From positions 1,178,001 to 1,242,000 of the forward strand of contig NZ_CALKHS010000010.1 of NCBI RefSeq assembly GCF_937988725.1: a stretch of DNA of 64,000 nt, in the 5' to 3' direction. The notes beneath the pieces are model-generated. The model ran no database searches. It worked only from the letters and a program-made list of their open reading frames with translations, and was not told the DNA's origin. The position numbers and the translations under genes were made by a program. Origin of the DNA: an uncultured Castellaniella sp. Its GTDB lineage: Bacteria > Pseudomonadota > Gammaproteobacteria > Burkholderiales > Burkholderiaceae_B. Positions 41,690-50,857 of the stretch are shown here, piece after piece (the first letter of the stretch is position 1; every line of letters starts with the position of its first letter).

Positions 41690-44284
41690 ATGACCACCCC
41701 CGACCTCTCCAACCACACCCCGATGATGCAGCAATATCTGCAGCTGAAAGCCCAGGCGGGCTCTCACCTGCTGTTCTATCGCATGGGGGACTTCTACGAG
41801 ATGTTCTACGACGATGCGGAACGTGGGGCGCGGCTGCTGAATCTGACGCTGACCAAGCGGGGGACATCCAACGGAGCGCCGATCCCGATGGCGGGGGTGC
41901 CGCATCACGCCATGGAAGGCTACCTGGCGCGGCTGGTGGCGCTGGGCGAATCGATCGCGATCTGCGAGCAGGTGGGCGATCCGGCGGCCAGCAAGGGGCC
42001 GGTCGAGCGCAAGATCGTGCGGGTGGTGACGCCCGGCACGCTGACCGACGAGGCCCTGCTGCCGGCGCGGGAAGACCGCGTGATCGCGGCCTGGGTGACG
42101 GGCCGCAATCGCCACAAGGATGGCGCGGGGCTGGCCTGGATGAACCTGGCCAATGGGGAATTCAAGGCATGCGAATGCACGCCGGAACTGCTGGACACGG
42201 AACTGGGGCGCATCTCCCCGGCCGAGCTGGTCTGCGCGGAGCAGGCGGACGTGCAGGCGCTGGAAGCGTCCGGACTGGAATCGGCGATCAGCCGGGTGCC
42301 GGACTGGCATTTCGAAGCCGACGGCGCGCGCGACACGCTGCTGCGGCACTTCGGGGTGGCGGACGTAGGGGCTTTCGGCCTGGATCACCTGCCGCTGGCG
42401 ATGTGCGCGGCGGGCGCCCTGCTGCGCTATGTGGGCGCCACTCAGGCGCAGACGCTCAGCCACGTCCACAGCCTGGCGGTGGACGCGGGCGGCGACTACG
42501 TCGTGCTGGACCCGGCGACGCGGCGCAATCTGGAACTCACCGACACGCTGAACGGGGGCGAGGGGCCGACGCTGTTCAGCACGCTGGACCACGCCCGCAC
42601 GCCGATGGGTAGCCGCCAGCTGCGCCGCTGGCTGCAGGCGCCGCTGCGCGACAATCCGCAGGCGCAGGCCCGGCAGGACGCCATCACGCAGCTGCTGGGG
42701 GCCGCCGATGCGGACCAGGCGCTGCTGACGCTGCGCGACGGCCTGCGGGCCCTGCCCGACCTGGAACGCATGGCCACCCGGCTGGCCCTGGGCACGATCC
42801 GCCCGCGCGAACTGGCCAGCCTGCGCGACGCCCTGGGGGCGCTGGAACCCTTGTCCGCCGCGGCGCAGGCGGATTTCCAGGCGACCGGCCTGCTGGCCGA
42901 CAGCCTGCGGGCGATCCCGGTGGATGCGGCGCTGGCCGCGCTGCTGACCCGCGCCATCGCGCCCGAGCCCGCGCTGATGATCCGCGACGGCGGGGTGATC
43001 GCCGAAGGCTATGACGAGGAACTCGACACCCTGCGCCAGTTGGCGGGCGACAACGGCGCCTTCCTGATGGAGATGGAAACCCGCGAACGCGAACGCACGG
43101 GCATCGCCAATCTGCGGGTGGAATACAACCGGGTGCACGGCTTCTTCATCGAGGTCACGCGCGGCCAGGCCGACAAGGTCCCGGACGACTACCGCCGCCG
43201 CCAGACGCTGAAGAACGTCGAGCGCTACATCACGCCCGAACTGAAATCCTGGGAAGACAAGGTCCTGTCGGCCCGCGAACGCGGCCTGGCGCGCGAAAAG
43301 CTGCTGTTCGACCAGATGCTGGCACAGGCGGCCGGGCACGCGGCGGCCCTGGCGGCCAGCGCCGCGGCCCTGGCCCGCATCGACGCGCTGGCGGCGCTGG
43401 CGCACCATGCCCGCCGCCATGCCTGGGTCGCCCCCGAACTGTGCGACGACAACTGCCTGGACATCCAGGCGGGCCGCCACCCGGTGGTGGAACACAGCAT
43501 CGAGACCTTCACGCCCAACGACTGCGTCATGCACGAAGAACGCCGCATGCTGCTGATCACCGGCCCGAACATGGGCGGCAAGTCCACCTACATGCGCCAG
43601 GTGGCGCTGATCGCGCTGCTGGCCCGCATGGGCAGCTACGTCCCGGCCAGCCATGCTCGCATCGGGCCGATCGACCGCATTTTCACGCGGATCGGGGCGG
43701 CCGACGACCTGGCGGGCGGGCGTTCGACCTTCATGATGGAAATGATGGAGGCCGGCGTCATCCTGGCGGCCGCGACCCCGCACAGCCTGGTCCTGATGGA
43801 CGAGATCGGCCGGGGGACGTCCACCTACGACGGGCTGGCGCTGGCCTGGGCCATCGCCCACCGGCTGCTGACGCACAACCGGGCGCTGACACTGTTCGCC
43901 ACGCACTACTTCGAGATCACCCGCCTGCCGGAAAAGACGCACGGGGTCGCCAACGTGCACCTGGCGGCGGCGGACGCCCCCGACGGGGTGGTCTTCCTGC
44001 ACGAAGTGCGCCCTGGCCCCGCCAGCCAGAGCTACGGGCTGCATGTGGCGCAGCGCGCCGGCATCCCGCCCGTGGTGATCCGCCATGCCCGCAAGGAACT
44101 GGCCGAACTGGAAGCCCGCAACCGCGCCGACTCCCAGCTCTCGCTCTTCATCCAGCAGGCCGAGGAAGAGGAACGCGACGCGGACGCCCCCCTGAAGACG
44201 GCCCTGCAGGCCCTGGATCCTGACACGCTCAGCCCTCGCGAGGCGCTGCAACTGATCTACCAGCTGCGCCGCGATTTTCTTTGA
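41690..44284 (+). CDS. mutS: DNA mismatch repair protein MutS
   Basis: 864 residues, standard length. The mismatch-binding motif is near the N terminus (FYRMGDFYEMFYDDAE, with the Phe-x-Glu pattern). The ATPase has Walker A TGPNMGGKSTYMRQ, Walker B LMDEIGRGTSTYDG and the family-typical ATHYFEITRLPE. It recognises base mismatches and recruits MutL. No good ribosome-binding site precedes the ATG, and the leader is the C-rich tract beside the island, so its promoter may have been displaced or supplied by the island. Confidence 0.97.
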   Translation: MTTPDLSNHTPMMQQYLQLKAQAGSHLLFYRMGDFYEMFYDDAERGARLLNLTLTKRGTSNGAPIPMAGVPHHAMEGYLARLVALGESIAICEQVGDPAASKGPVERKIVRVVTPGTLTDEALLPAREDRVIAAWVTGRNRHKDGAGLAWMNLANGEFKACECTPELLDTELGRISPAELVCAEQADVQALEASGLESAISRVPDWHFEADGARDTLLRHFGVADVGAFGLDHLPLAMCAAGALLRYVGATQAQTLSHVHSLAVDAGGDYVVLDPATRRNLELTDTLNGGEGPTLFSTLDHARTPMGSRQLRRWLQAPLRDNPQAQARQDAITQLLGAADADQALLTLRDGLRALPDLERMATRLALGTIRPRELASLRDALGALEPLSAAAQADFQATGLLADSLRAIPVDAALAALLTRAIAPEPALMIRDGGVIAEGYDEELDTLRQLAGDNGAFLMEMETRERERTGIANLRVEYNRVHGFFIEVTRGQADKVPDDYRRRQTLKNVERYITPELKSWEDKVLSARERGLAREKLLFDQMLAQAAGHAAALAASAAALARIDALAALAHHARRHAWVAPELCDDNCLDIQAGRHPVVEHSIETFTPNDCVMHEERRMLLITGPNMGGKSTYMRQVALIALLARMGSYVPASHARIGPIDRIFTRIGAADDLAGGRSTFMMEMMEAGVILAAATPHSLVLMDEIGRGTSTYDGLALAWAIAHRLLTHNRALTLFATHYFEITRLPEKTHGVANVHLAAADAPDGVVFLHEVRPGPASQSYGLHVAQRAGIPPVVIRHARKELAELEARNRADSQLSLFIQQAEEEERDADAPLKTALQALDPDTLSPREALQLIYQLRRDFL

Positions 44285-44374
44285 TTTCCAGCGGTTACCC
44301 CCTACACTGATTCCACCCGATCACCCCGCGACGGCGTCCCGGCGCCGCCACGGGTCTAGCCAGGACACCCCGCC

Positions 44375-45577
44375 ATGTCTCGCGCCTACGCCACCCCCGA
44401 CATCGATCAGCCCACGCCCCTGCTGGGGGGCCTGACGCCGCGCGAATTCATGCGCGACTACTGGCAGAAAAAGCCGCTGCTGATCCGCCAGGCCATTCCG
44501 GATTTCAAGCCGCCCGTGACGATCCGCGACGTGCAGACCCTCGCCCGCCGGGAAGAAGTCGAATCCCGCCTGATCACGCAGGGCGAAAAGGGCTGGTCCC
44601 TGAAGCACGGCCCGTTCCGCCGCTTTCCCACGGCATCCCAGCCCAAATGGACGCTGCTGGTGCAAAGCGTGGACCTGCACGACGACGAATCCGCGGCGCT
44701 GATGCGGCAGTTCCGATTCATCTCCGACGCCCGGCTGGACGACCTGATGATCAGCATCGCCACCGACGGCGGCGGCGTGGGGCCGCACTTCGACAGCTAC
44801 GACGTGTTCCTGCTGCAGGGCCAGGGCCGGCGGCGCTGGCGCACCAGCTGCCAAGCCGACCGCAGCCTGACACCCGGCCTGCCGCTGAAGATCCTGGCGG
44901 ATTTCCAGCCGGACGCCGACGACATCCTGGAACCCGGCGACATGCTGTACCTGCCGCCGCACGTCTGCCACGACGGCGTGGCCATCGGCAACGACTGCAT
45001 GACGCTGTCCATCGGCTTTCGCGTGCCCAGCCAGGCCACCCTGGCGCGCGGCCTGCTGGAATCGGCCGCCGACCAGCTGTCGGCGCAGCACCTGGGCGAT
45101 CCGGGGCTGTACGGGCATCCCCTCCTGCAGGGCCCGGACCTGTCCGCCCTGTACACCGACGCGGACACCCCCGCCACCCGGCATCCGGCCGCCCTGCCCG
45201 ACCAGCTGGTCCGATCCACCCTGGACACCCTGCGGCGCATCCGCCTGGACGAAGCCGTGGCCGCCCGCTTCCTGGGCCAATGGCTGACGAACCTGCCCGA
45301 CAGCGCCCTGTTCGATCCCCCCGACGAACCGACGTCCCTGTCGGCCGGGGTGCCGGCGCAAGGCAGGCTGGCGCTGGATCGCTGCACCCGCCTGATGTAC
45401 TGCGGCGCGCAGCTCTTCATCAACGGCGAGGTCGCCGAACTGGCGGCCGCGCCGGCGCTGGAAGCCCTGGCCGACCAGCGCAGCCTGTCGGCGGACGAGC
45501 TGCGCAACCTGCCCCCGGACGCGCTGTCCATGCTGGACGAATGGCTGCAGGAAGGCTGGGCGCACTGGGAAGACTGA
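44375..45577 (+). CDS. roxA: Cupin/JmjC-type ribosomal oxygenase (L16 arginine hydroxylase type)
   Basis: 400 residues. The iron-binding motif HFDSYDVFLLQGQGRRRW (His-x-Asp) and the distal His in YLPPHVCHDGVAIG define a 2-oxoglutarate and Fe(II)-dependent oxygenase. The N-terminal PTPLLGGLTPREFMRDYWQKKPLLI region and the C-terminal winged-helix part match YcfD/RoxA, which hydroxylates an arginine of ribosomal protein L16. It follows mutS by 90 bases on the same strand and may be co-transcribed. Confidence 0.9.
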   Translation: MSRAYATPDIDQPTPLLGGLTPREFMRDYWQKKPLLIRQAIPDFKPPVTIRDVQTLARREEVESRLITQGEKGWSLKHGPFRRFPTASQPKWTLLVQSVDLHDDESAALMRQFRFISDARLDDLMISIATDGGGVGPHFDSYDVFLLQGQGRRRWRTSCQADRSLTPGLPLKILADFQPDADDILEPGDMLYLPPHVCHDGVAIGNDCMTLSIGFRVPSQATLARGLLESAADQLSAQHLGDPGLYGHPLLQGPDLSALYTDADTPATRHPAALPDQLVRSTLDTLRRIRLDEAVAARFLGQWLTNLPDSALFDPPDEPTSLSAGVPAQGRLALDRCTRLMYCGAQLFINGEVAELAAAPALEALADQRSLSADELRNLPPDALSMLDEWLQEGWAHWED

Positions 45578-45666
45578 TCTTCGGACGGCAAGCGCGCACC
45601 GGCACGGACGAGCGGGCGGTCCCCCCGGCCGCATCCCGGCGGCTGCGGCGGCATCGCCACGGCATT

Positions 45667-45694
45667 TGCTTATATCCGCATAAAAACATAAGCA
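45667..45694. promoter_or_regulatory. Candidate CysB operator upstream of cysJ
   Basis: TGCTTAT (45667-45673) and ATAAGCA (45688-45694) form a perfect 7-base inverted repeat with a 14-base spacer containing CCGCATAA. It lies 70 bases before cysJ and stands out as AT-rich. LysR-type CysB sites have such TTAT...ATAA spacing, and CysB commonly controls sulfite reductase genes; binding is inferred. Confidence 0.5.
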
Positions 45695-45763
45695 TCTGAT
45701 CGTTCACGGCATGAAGGAAGCGTCCCAGAATGGACCCTTCTTTCGTTCCGACAAGGCCACGCC

Positions 45764-47569
45764 ATGCTCGCGCCGAACTATCTGCCCGACGCCCATCATT
45801 CCCTGATCGCCGAACTGGCGGACACGCTCGAATCCAACAGCCTGCACTGGCTGTCCGGCTATTTCGCCGGGGTCGCCCAGGCCCGCCAGCCGGCGCGCGA
45901 AGCCGCGCCGCCGCTGACGGTCGCCGCCGCGCCCGCCGCGGATGCGGCCCAGCGCCTGACCATCCTGTACGGCAGCCAGACCGGCAACGCCAGGCGCCTG
46001 GCCACCCAGTTGCACGAGCAGGTCCAGGCCCAGGGCCTGAACGCGCGCCTGGTGCGGGCCGACCAGTACAAGACCAAGGAACTGAAGGACGAGCAGCTGC
46101 TCTACGTCGTCATGAGCACGCAGGGCGACGGCGACGCGCCGGACGACTCCATCGCCTGGGTCGAGTTCCTGCTGGGCAAGCGGGCGCCCAAGCTGCCCAG
46201 GCTGAAATACGCCGTCCTGGGGCTGGGCGATTCCAGCTACCCTTCGTTCTGCGGCATCTCGCAGAAGATCGACGCCCGGCTGGCCGAACTGGGCGCCCAG
46301 CGCCTGCAGGATGCCGGCGCCGCCGATCTGGACATCGAGACCGTCGCCGGCCCCTGGCAGGCCCGCGCCCTGGAACAGGCGGGACAGGCGCTGAAAGCCG
46401 CCGCGCCGGCCGCCGCCCAGGCCACCGTCACGCCGCTGCGCCCGCAGGCCGAGAAATTCACGCGCGATCATCCCTTCCAGGCCGAAGTGCTGCTGAACCA
46501 GCCCATCACCGGACGCGACAGCGACAAGGACATCCGCCACCTGGAACTGTCCCTGGAAGGCAGCAGGCTGAACTACGAACCGGGCGACGCCCTGGGCGTG
46601 TGGCCGGTGCAGGACGACACCCTGGTCGCCCGCGTGCTGGAAGCCACGGGCCTGAATGCGGCCGACTCCGTCGAACACCAGGGCGCCCGCCGGCCGCTGG
46701 GCGAATGGCTGGGCCGCTACCGCGAACTGACCGTGCTGACCCGCCCCTTCCTGACGGCGCTGGCGGAGCGCGCCGGCCAGGACGACTTGAAGGCCCTGCT
46801 GCAGCCCGAATCCCGCGAGGCGCTCTCGGCCTACATGGCGCGGCGCCAGCTGATCGACGCGCTGCGGGCCTGGCCGGTGCGCTGGAACGCGCAGGACCTG
46901 GTGGCCGCCCTGCGCCCCCTGACCCCGCGCCTGTATTCCATCGCCTCCTGCGCCTCGGTGGCCGAAGACGAGGTCCACCTGACCCTGGCGCACGTCGCCT
47001 TCGAACACGAAGCCGAATCCCGCTGGGGCGTGGCCTCGCACTTCCTGGCCGAACGCGCCGAAGGCGACACGGTGCCGATCTTCATCGAGGAAAACACGCG
47101 CTTTCGCCTGCCCGAGGACCCGGCCCGCGACATCATCATGATCGGCGCCGGCACCGGCGTGGCGCCCTTCCGCGCCTTCGTCCAGGCTCGTTCCGACGCG
47201 GACGCCGCCGGCCGCAACTGGCTGTTCTTCGGCAACCCGCATTTCACCAGCGACTTCCTGTACCAGACCGAATGGCAGCAGGCCCTGAAGGACGGCCAGC
47301 TCGACCGCATCGACCTGGCTTTTTCCCGCGACCAGGCCGAGAAAGTCTACGTGCAGCACCGGCTGCTGGAGCGCGGCGCCGACGTCTACGACTGGATCCA
47401 GGCCGGCGCCCACGTCTACGTCTGCGGGGACGCGGACCACATGGCCCGCGACGTGCACGCCGCCCTGCTGGACATCGCCCGCGACCAGGGCGGCCTGAGC
47501 GAGGAAGGCGCCCGGCAGTGGCTGGACGACCTGGCGGCCCAGGGCCGCTACGCCCGGGACGTGTACTGA
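45764..47569 (+). CDS. cysJ: NADPH-sulfite reductase flavoprotein subunit
   Basis: 601 residues. A flavodoxin domain with the FMN loop ILYGSQTGNARRLA spans about 65-205. FAD-binding motifs RLYSIAS and GVASHFLAE and the NADPH-binding GAGTGVAPFRAF follow, and the C-terminal YVCGDADHMARDVHAAL is typical. It passes electrons from NADPH to the CysI subunit. It is the first gene of the cysJ-cysI-cysG run, all on the plus strand. Confidence 0.95.
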   Translation: MLAPNYLPDAHHSLIAELADTLESNSLHWLSGYFAGVAQARQPAREAAPPLTVAAAPAADAAQRLTILYGSQTGNARRLATQLHEQVQAQGLNARLVRADQYKTKELKDEQLLYVVMSTQGDGDAPDDSIAWVEFLLGKRAPKLPRLKYAVLGLGDSSYPSFCGISQKIDARLAELGAQRLQDAGAADLDIETVAGPWQARALEQAGQALKAAAPAAAQATVTPLRPQAEKFTRDHPFQAEVLLNQPITGRDSDKDIRHLELSLEGSRLNYEPGDALGVWPVQDDTLVARVLEATGLNAADSVEHQGARRPLGEWLGRYRELTVLTRPFLTALAERAGQDDLKALLQPESREALSAYMARRQLIDALRAWPVRWNAQDLVAALRPLTPRLYSIASCASVAEDEVHLTLAHVAFEHEAESRWGVASHFLAERAEGDTVPIFIEENTRFRLPEDPARDIIMIGAGTGVAPFRAFVQARSDADAAGRNWLFFGNPHFTSDFLYQTEWQQALKDGQLDRIDLAFSRDQAEKVYVQHRLLERGADVYDWIQAGAHVYVCGDADHMARDVHAALLDIARDQGGLSEEGARQWLDDLAAQGRYARDVY

Positions 47570-47633
47570 TCCCCCATCACCCGACTCCCGCCCGACCGGC
47601 GCCCCTGACAGCAATAGCAGCGACTGACACAAG

Positions 47634-49295
47634 ATGAGCATTTCCCCCCTGTCCCCCCTGGAAGACATCAAGACCGCCAGCCGGTTCCTGCGCGGCACCA
47701 TCGCCCCGGAACTGGACAATCCGATCACCGGGGCGATCCCCGAATCCGACACCAAGCTGCTGAAATTCCACGGCAGCTACATGCAGGACGACCGCGACAT
47801 CCGCGACGAACGGCGCAAGCAGAAGCTGGAGCCCGCCTACGCCTTCATGGTGCGCGCCCGCCTGCCGGGCGGCGTCATCCCGCCGCAGCAGTGGCTGGCG
47901 CTGGACGCGCTGGCGCAGCGGTACGCCACGCGGGGCCTGCGCATCACGACGCGCCAGACCTTCCAGTGGCACGGCATCCTGAAACGCGACCTGCGCGCCT
48001 TCATGCAGGGCATCCACGATGCCCGGGCGACGACCATCGCCGCCTGCGGCGACGTCAACCGCCAGGTGATCAGCTCGGTCAATCCGCACCTGTCCAGCCA
48101 GCATGCCTTGACCCAGGCATGGGTGCAGCGCCTGTCCGATCATTTCCTGCCCCGCACCACGGCCTACGCGGAAATCTGGCTGGGCGGCAAGCAGGTGGGC
48201 GAAGCCGGGGACGAGGAGCCCATCTACGGCAACAATTCCGCCTACCTGCCGCGCAAGTTCAAGATCGGCATCGCCATCCCGCCGACCAACGACTGCGACG
48301 TGTTCGCCAACGACCTGGGCCTGGTCGCCATCATCGAGGATGGCCGGCTGCAAGGCTTCAATGTCGCGGTGGGCGGCGGCATGGGCGCCACGGCGGGCGA
48401 CCCCACGACCTATCCGCGCCTGGGCTCGATGGTGGGCTTCGTCACCCCCGAAGACCTGATCGCCGTCGCCGAGGCGGTCGTCACGCTGCAGCGCGACCAC
48501 GGCGACCGCAAGGAACGCCAGCACGCGCGGCTGAAGTACACGGTGGACCGCCTGGGCGTGGAGTGGTTCCGCGAACAGATCCAGGTCCGCAGCGGCCGCA
48601 CCCTGCAGGATGCCCGCCCCTATCGGTTCGAGCGCAACGGCGACCGCTACGGCTGGTCGCGCGGCGAGGACGGCCGCTGGCACCTGGGCCTGTACATCGC
48701 CTCCGGGCGCCTGTGGGACCGCGACGGCCTGCGGCTGCAGACCGGCATGCGCGAAATCGCCAAGGTCCTGAAGGGCGAGTTCCGCCTGACCTGCAACCAG
48801 AACCTGGTGATCGCCAACGTGGACGAGGCCGACCGCGCCGCCATCGACGCCCTGGCGCAGGAATACGGACTGGACGGCTACAAGGAGCAAAGCGGCATCC
48901 GCCGCCACCACATCGCCTGCGTGGCGCTGCCCACCTGCGGCCTGGCTATGGCGGAAAGCGAGCGCTACGCCCCGGTGCTGCTGCCCAAACTGGAAGCCCT
49001 GCTGGACAAGCACGGCCTGCGCGACGAGCCCATCCTGCTGCGCCTGTCGGGCTGCCCGAACGGCTGCTCGCGCCCCTACCTGGGCGAGATCGCCCTGGTG
49101 GGACGGGCGCTGGGCCGCTACGACCTGCGCCTGGGCGCCGACTTCGTGGGCGAGCGCATGAACCGCCTGTACCGGGAGAACATCGACGAAACCGAGATCC
49201 TGGGCAGCCTGGACGCTCTGTTCGCCGACTATGCCGGGCAGCGCCAGCCGCAGGAAGCCTTCGGCAATTTCCTGGTGCGCACCGGAGTGGTCTGA
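47634..49295 (+). CDS. cysI: Sulfite reductase hemoprotein subunit
   Basis: 553 residues, the usual size. The siroheme/[4Fe-4S] ligands are four Cys arranged as CVALPTC and CPNGC (near 430-480). Siroheme-binding Arg/Lys stretches are seen in TRQTFQWHGI and the KERQHARLKY region. It reduces sulfite to sulfide in six electrons for cysteine synthesis. It follows cysJ by 64 bases and is directly followed by cysG. Confidence 0.95.
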   Translation: MSISPLSPLEDIKTASRFLRGTIAPELDNPITGAIPESDTKLLKFHGSYMQDDRDIRDERRKQKLEPAYAFMVRARLPGGVIPPQQWLALDALAQRYATRGLRITTRQTFQWHGILKRDLRAFMQGIHDARATTIAACGDVNRQVISSVNPHLSSQHALTQAWVQRLSDHFLPRTTAYAEIWLGGKQVGEAGDEEPIYGNNSAYLPRKFKIGIAIPPTNDCDVFANDLGLVAIIEDGRLQGFNVAVGGGMGATAGDPTTYPRLGSMVGFVTPEDLIAVAEAVVTLQRDHGDRKERQHARLKYTVDRLGVEWFREQIQVRSGRTLQDARPYRFERNGDRYGWSRGEDGRWHLGLYIASGRLWDRDGLRLQTGMREIAKVLKGEFRLTCNQNLVIANVDEADRAAIDALAQEYGLDGYKEQSGIRRHHIACVALPTCGLAMAESERYAPVLLPKLEALLDKHGLRDEPILLRLSGCPNGCSRPYLGEIALVGRALGRYDLRLGADFVGERMNRLYRENIDETEILGSLDALFADYAGQRQPQEAFGNFLVRTGVV

Positions 49296-49297
49296 TC

Positions 49298-50728
49298 ATG
49301 CAGCTGTTCCCCCTGTTCACCGACCTGAAGGGCCGCACGGCGCTGGTGATCGGCGCCGGCCTGGTCGCGGACCGCAAGATCGCTCTGCTGCTCTCGGCCG
49401 GCGCCCGCGTCATCGTCGGCGCCCACGCGGCCCACCCCCAGGTCCAGGCCCGCGCCCGGGCGGGCGACGTGGAACTGCGCCTGGCGCCCTTCGATCTGGC
49501 CTGGCTGGACGAGGCCTGGCTGGTCATCGCCGCCACGAACGACCGGGCGCTGAACCGCCAGGTGGCGGATGCCGCCGCCGCCCGGCGGCTGTTCTGCAAT
49601 GTGGTGGACGACGTGGCGCTCTCCAGCGCCCAGGTGCCGGCCATCGTGGACCGGGCGCCCATCACCATCGCCATTTCCTCGGGCGGCAGCGCGCCGGTGA
49701 TCGCCCGGCGCCTGCGCGAGCGCATCGAATCCCTGTTCGACCCGGCGCTGGGCGCGCTGGCCGCGCTGGCGCAGCGCAAGCGCGGGGCGATCCGCCAGGC
49801 CCGGCCCGAGCTGCGCGCCCGCCGGGACTTCTACGACTGGCTGATGGACGGCCCCGTGCTGGGGGCGCTGCGGCGCAGCCGGCCCGAGGAAGCCGAAGCC
49901 GCCCTGGAACAGGCGCTGGGCCGGAACACCCCCGCGCCGGCCGGCAAGGTCCTGCTCGTCGGCGCAGGTCCCGGCGATCCGGGCCTGCTGACCCTGCGCG
50001 GCCTGCGCGCCCTGAACGAGGCCGACGTCATCCTGGCCGACCGCCTGGTCAGCCCCGAAGTCCTGGCGCTGGCGCGGCGCGACGCGCAGGTGATCGACGT
50101 GGGCAAGGCCCTGGGCGGCCCGCACGAAACGACCCAGGCCCGCATCCACGCCCTGATGGTGTCCCATGCCCGGCAAGGCCGCTGCGTGGTGCGCCTGAAG
50201 GGCGGCGACCCCCTGGTGTTCGGCCGGGGCGGCGAAGAGCTGCAGCACCTGAAGCGCCACGGCATCGCCTACGAAGTCGTGCCCGGCATCACCGCCGCGC
50301 TGGCCTGCGGGGCCTACGCCGGAATCCCCCTGACGCACCGCGATCACGCGCAATCGCTGACGCTGGCGACCGCGCACCGCCGCGCGGAAGCCACGCAGGC
50401 GTCAGGCGGCCTGGGCGACGGCCAGACCCGGATCTATTACATGGGGGTGAACCGCTTGCCGGTCCTGCGCGAACAATTGCTGGCGGACGGCTGCGCGCCG
50501 TCCACGCCCTGCGCCCTGGTGGAAAACGGTTCCCGGCCTTCCCAGCGGACCGTCTTCGCCACCCTGGACACCCTGGCATCCGCGGCAGCCGGGCATCGGG
50601 TGCTGTCCCCCGCCCTGGTCCTGGTGGGCGAGGTCACGGCGCTGGGAGCGGAACTGGCCTGGTTCGGTCAGATGCTGAATGCCGACGCAACGCTGCCCGA
50701 CGCAGATCGTCTGCAGGCATCGGCATAA
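49298..50728 (+). CDS. cysG: Siroheme synthase (uroporphyrinogen methyltransferase / precorrin-2 dehydrogenase / ferrochelatase)
   Basis: 476 residues from ATG 49298, which fits the family and lies 2 bases after the cysI stop; the same open frame continues upstream but inside cysI. Residues 1-210 are the dehydrogenase/chelatase part, with NAD-binding ALVIGAGLVADRKIALLL. The second part is the SAM-dependent methyltransferase, with LVGAGPGDPGLLTLRGLRAL, RLKGGDPLVFGRGGEE and VVPGITAALACGAYAGIPLTH. It makes the siroheme used by CysI, so the three genes form one functional unit. Confidence 0.95.
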   Translation: MQLFPLFTDLKGRTALVIGAGLVADRKIALLLSAGARVIVGAHAAHPQVQARARAGDVELRLAPFDLAWLDEAWLVIAATNDRALNRQVADAAAARRLFCNVVDDVALSSAQVPAIVDRAPITIAISSGGSAPVIARRLRERIESLFDPALGALAALAQRKRGAIRQARPELRARRDFYDWLMDGPVLGALRRSRPEEAEAALEQALGRNTPAPAGKVLLVGAGPGDPGLLTLRGLRALNEADVILADRLVSPEVLALARRDAQVIDVGKALGGPHETTQARIHALMVSHARQGRCVVRLKGGDPLVFGRGGEELQHLKRHGIAYEVVPGITAALACGAYAGIPLTHRDHAQSLTLATAHRRAEATQASGGLGDGQTRIYYMGVNRLPVLREQLLADGCAPSTPCALVENGSRPSQRTVFATLDTLASAAAGHRVLSPALVLVGEVTALGAELAWFGQMLNADATLPDADRLQASA

Positions 50729-50790
50729 AGCGACGCCCAACCCAGGAGCCGGCGCTACGCCGGCGATGCCCGCCCCCATCAGCATCCCGC

Positions 50791-50826
50791 ACAGAAAAAA
50801 TCCTGCCGAAGCAGGATTTTTTCTGT
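50791..50826. terminator. Bidirectional terminator between cysG and bamC
   Basis: A perfect 16-base stem ACAGAAAAAATCCTGC / GCAGGATTTTTTCTGT with loop CGAA. A-run and T-run on the two arms suit both converging genes. This is one of the clearest terminators in the window. Confidence 0.92.
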
Positions 50827-50857
50827 GCGCCGGCAGCGAGCCGGCCGCGCTTTCCGT

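Noticed and set aside
47891..49297. Upstream extension of the cysG frame through cysI
   Set aside because: The composition is Arg/Pro-rich and it lies inside the well-supported CysI frame; the family start at 49298 is clear.
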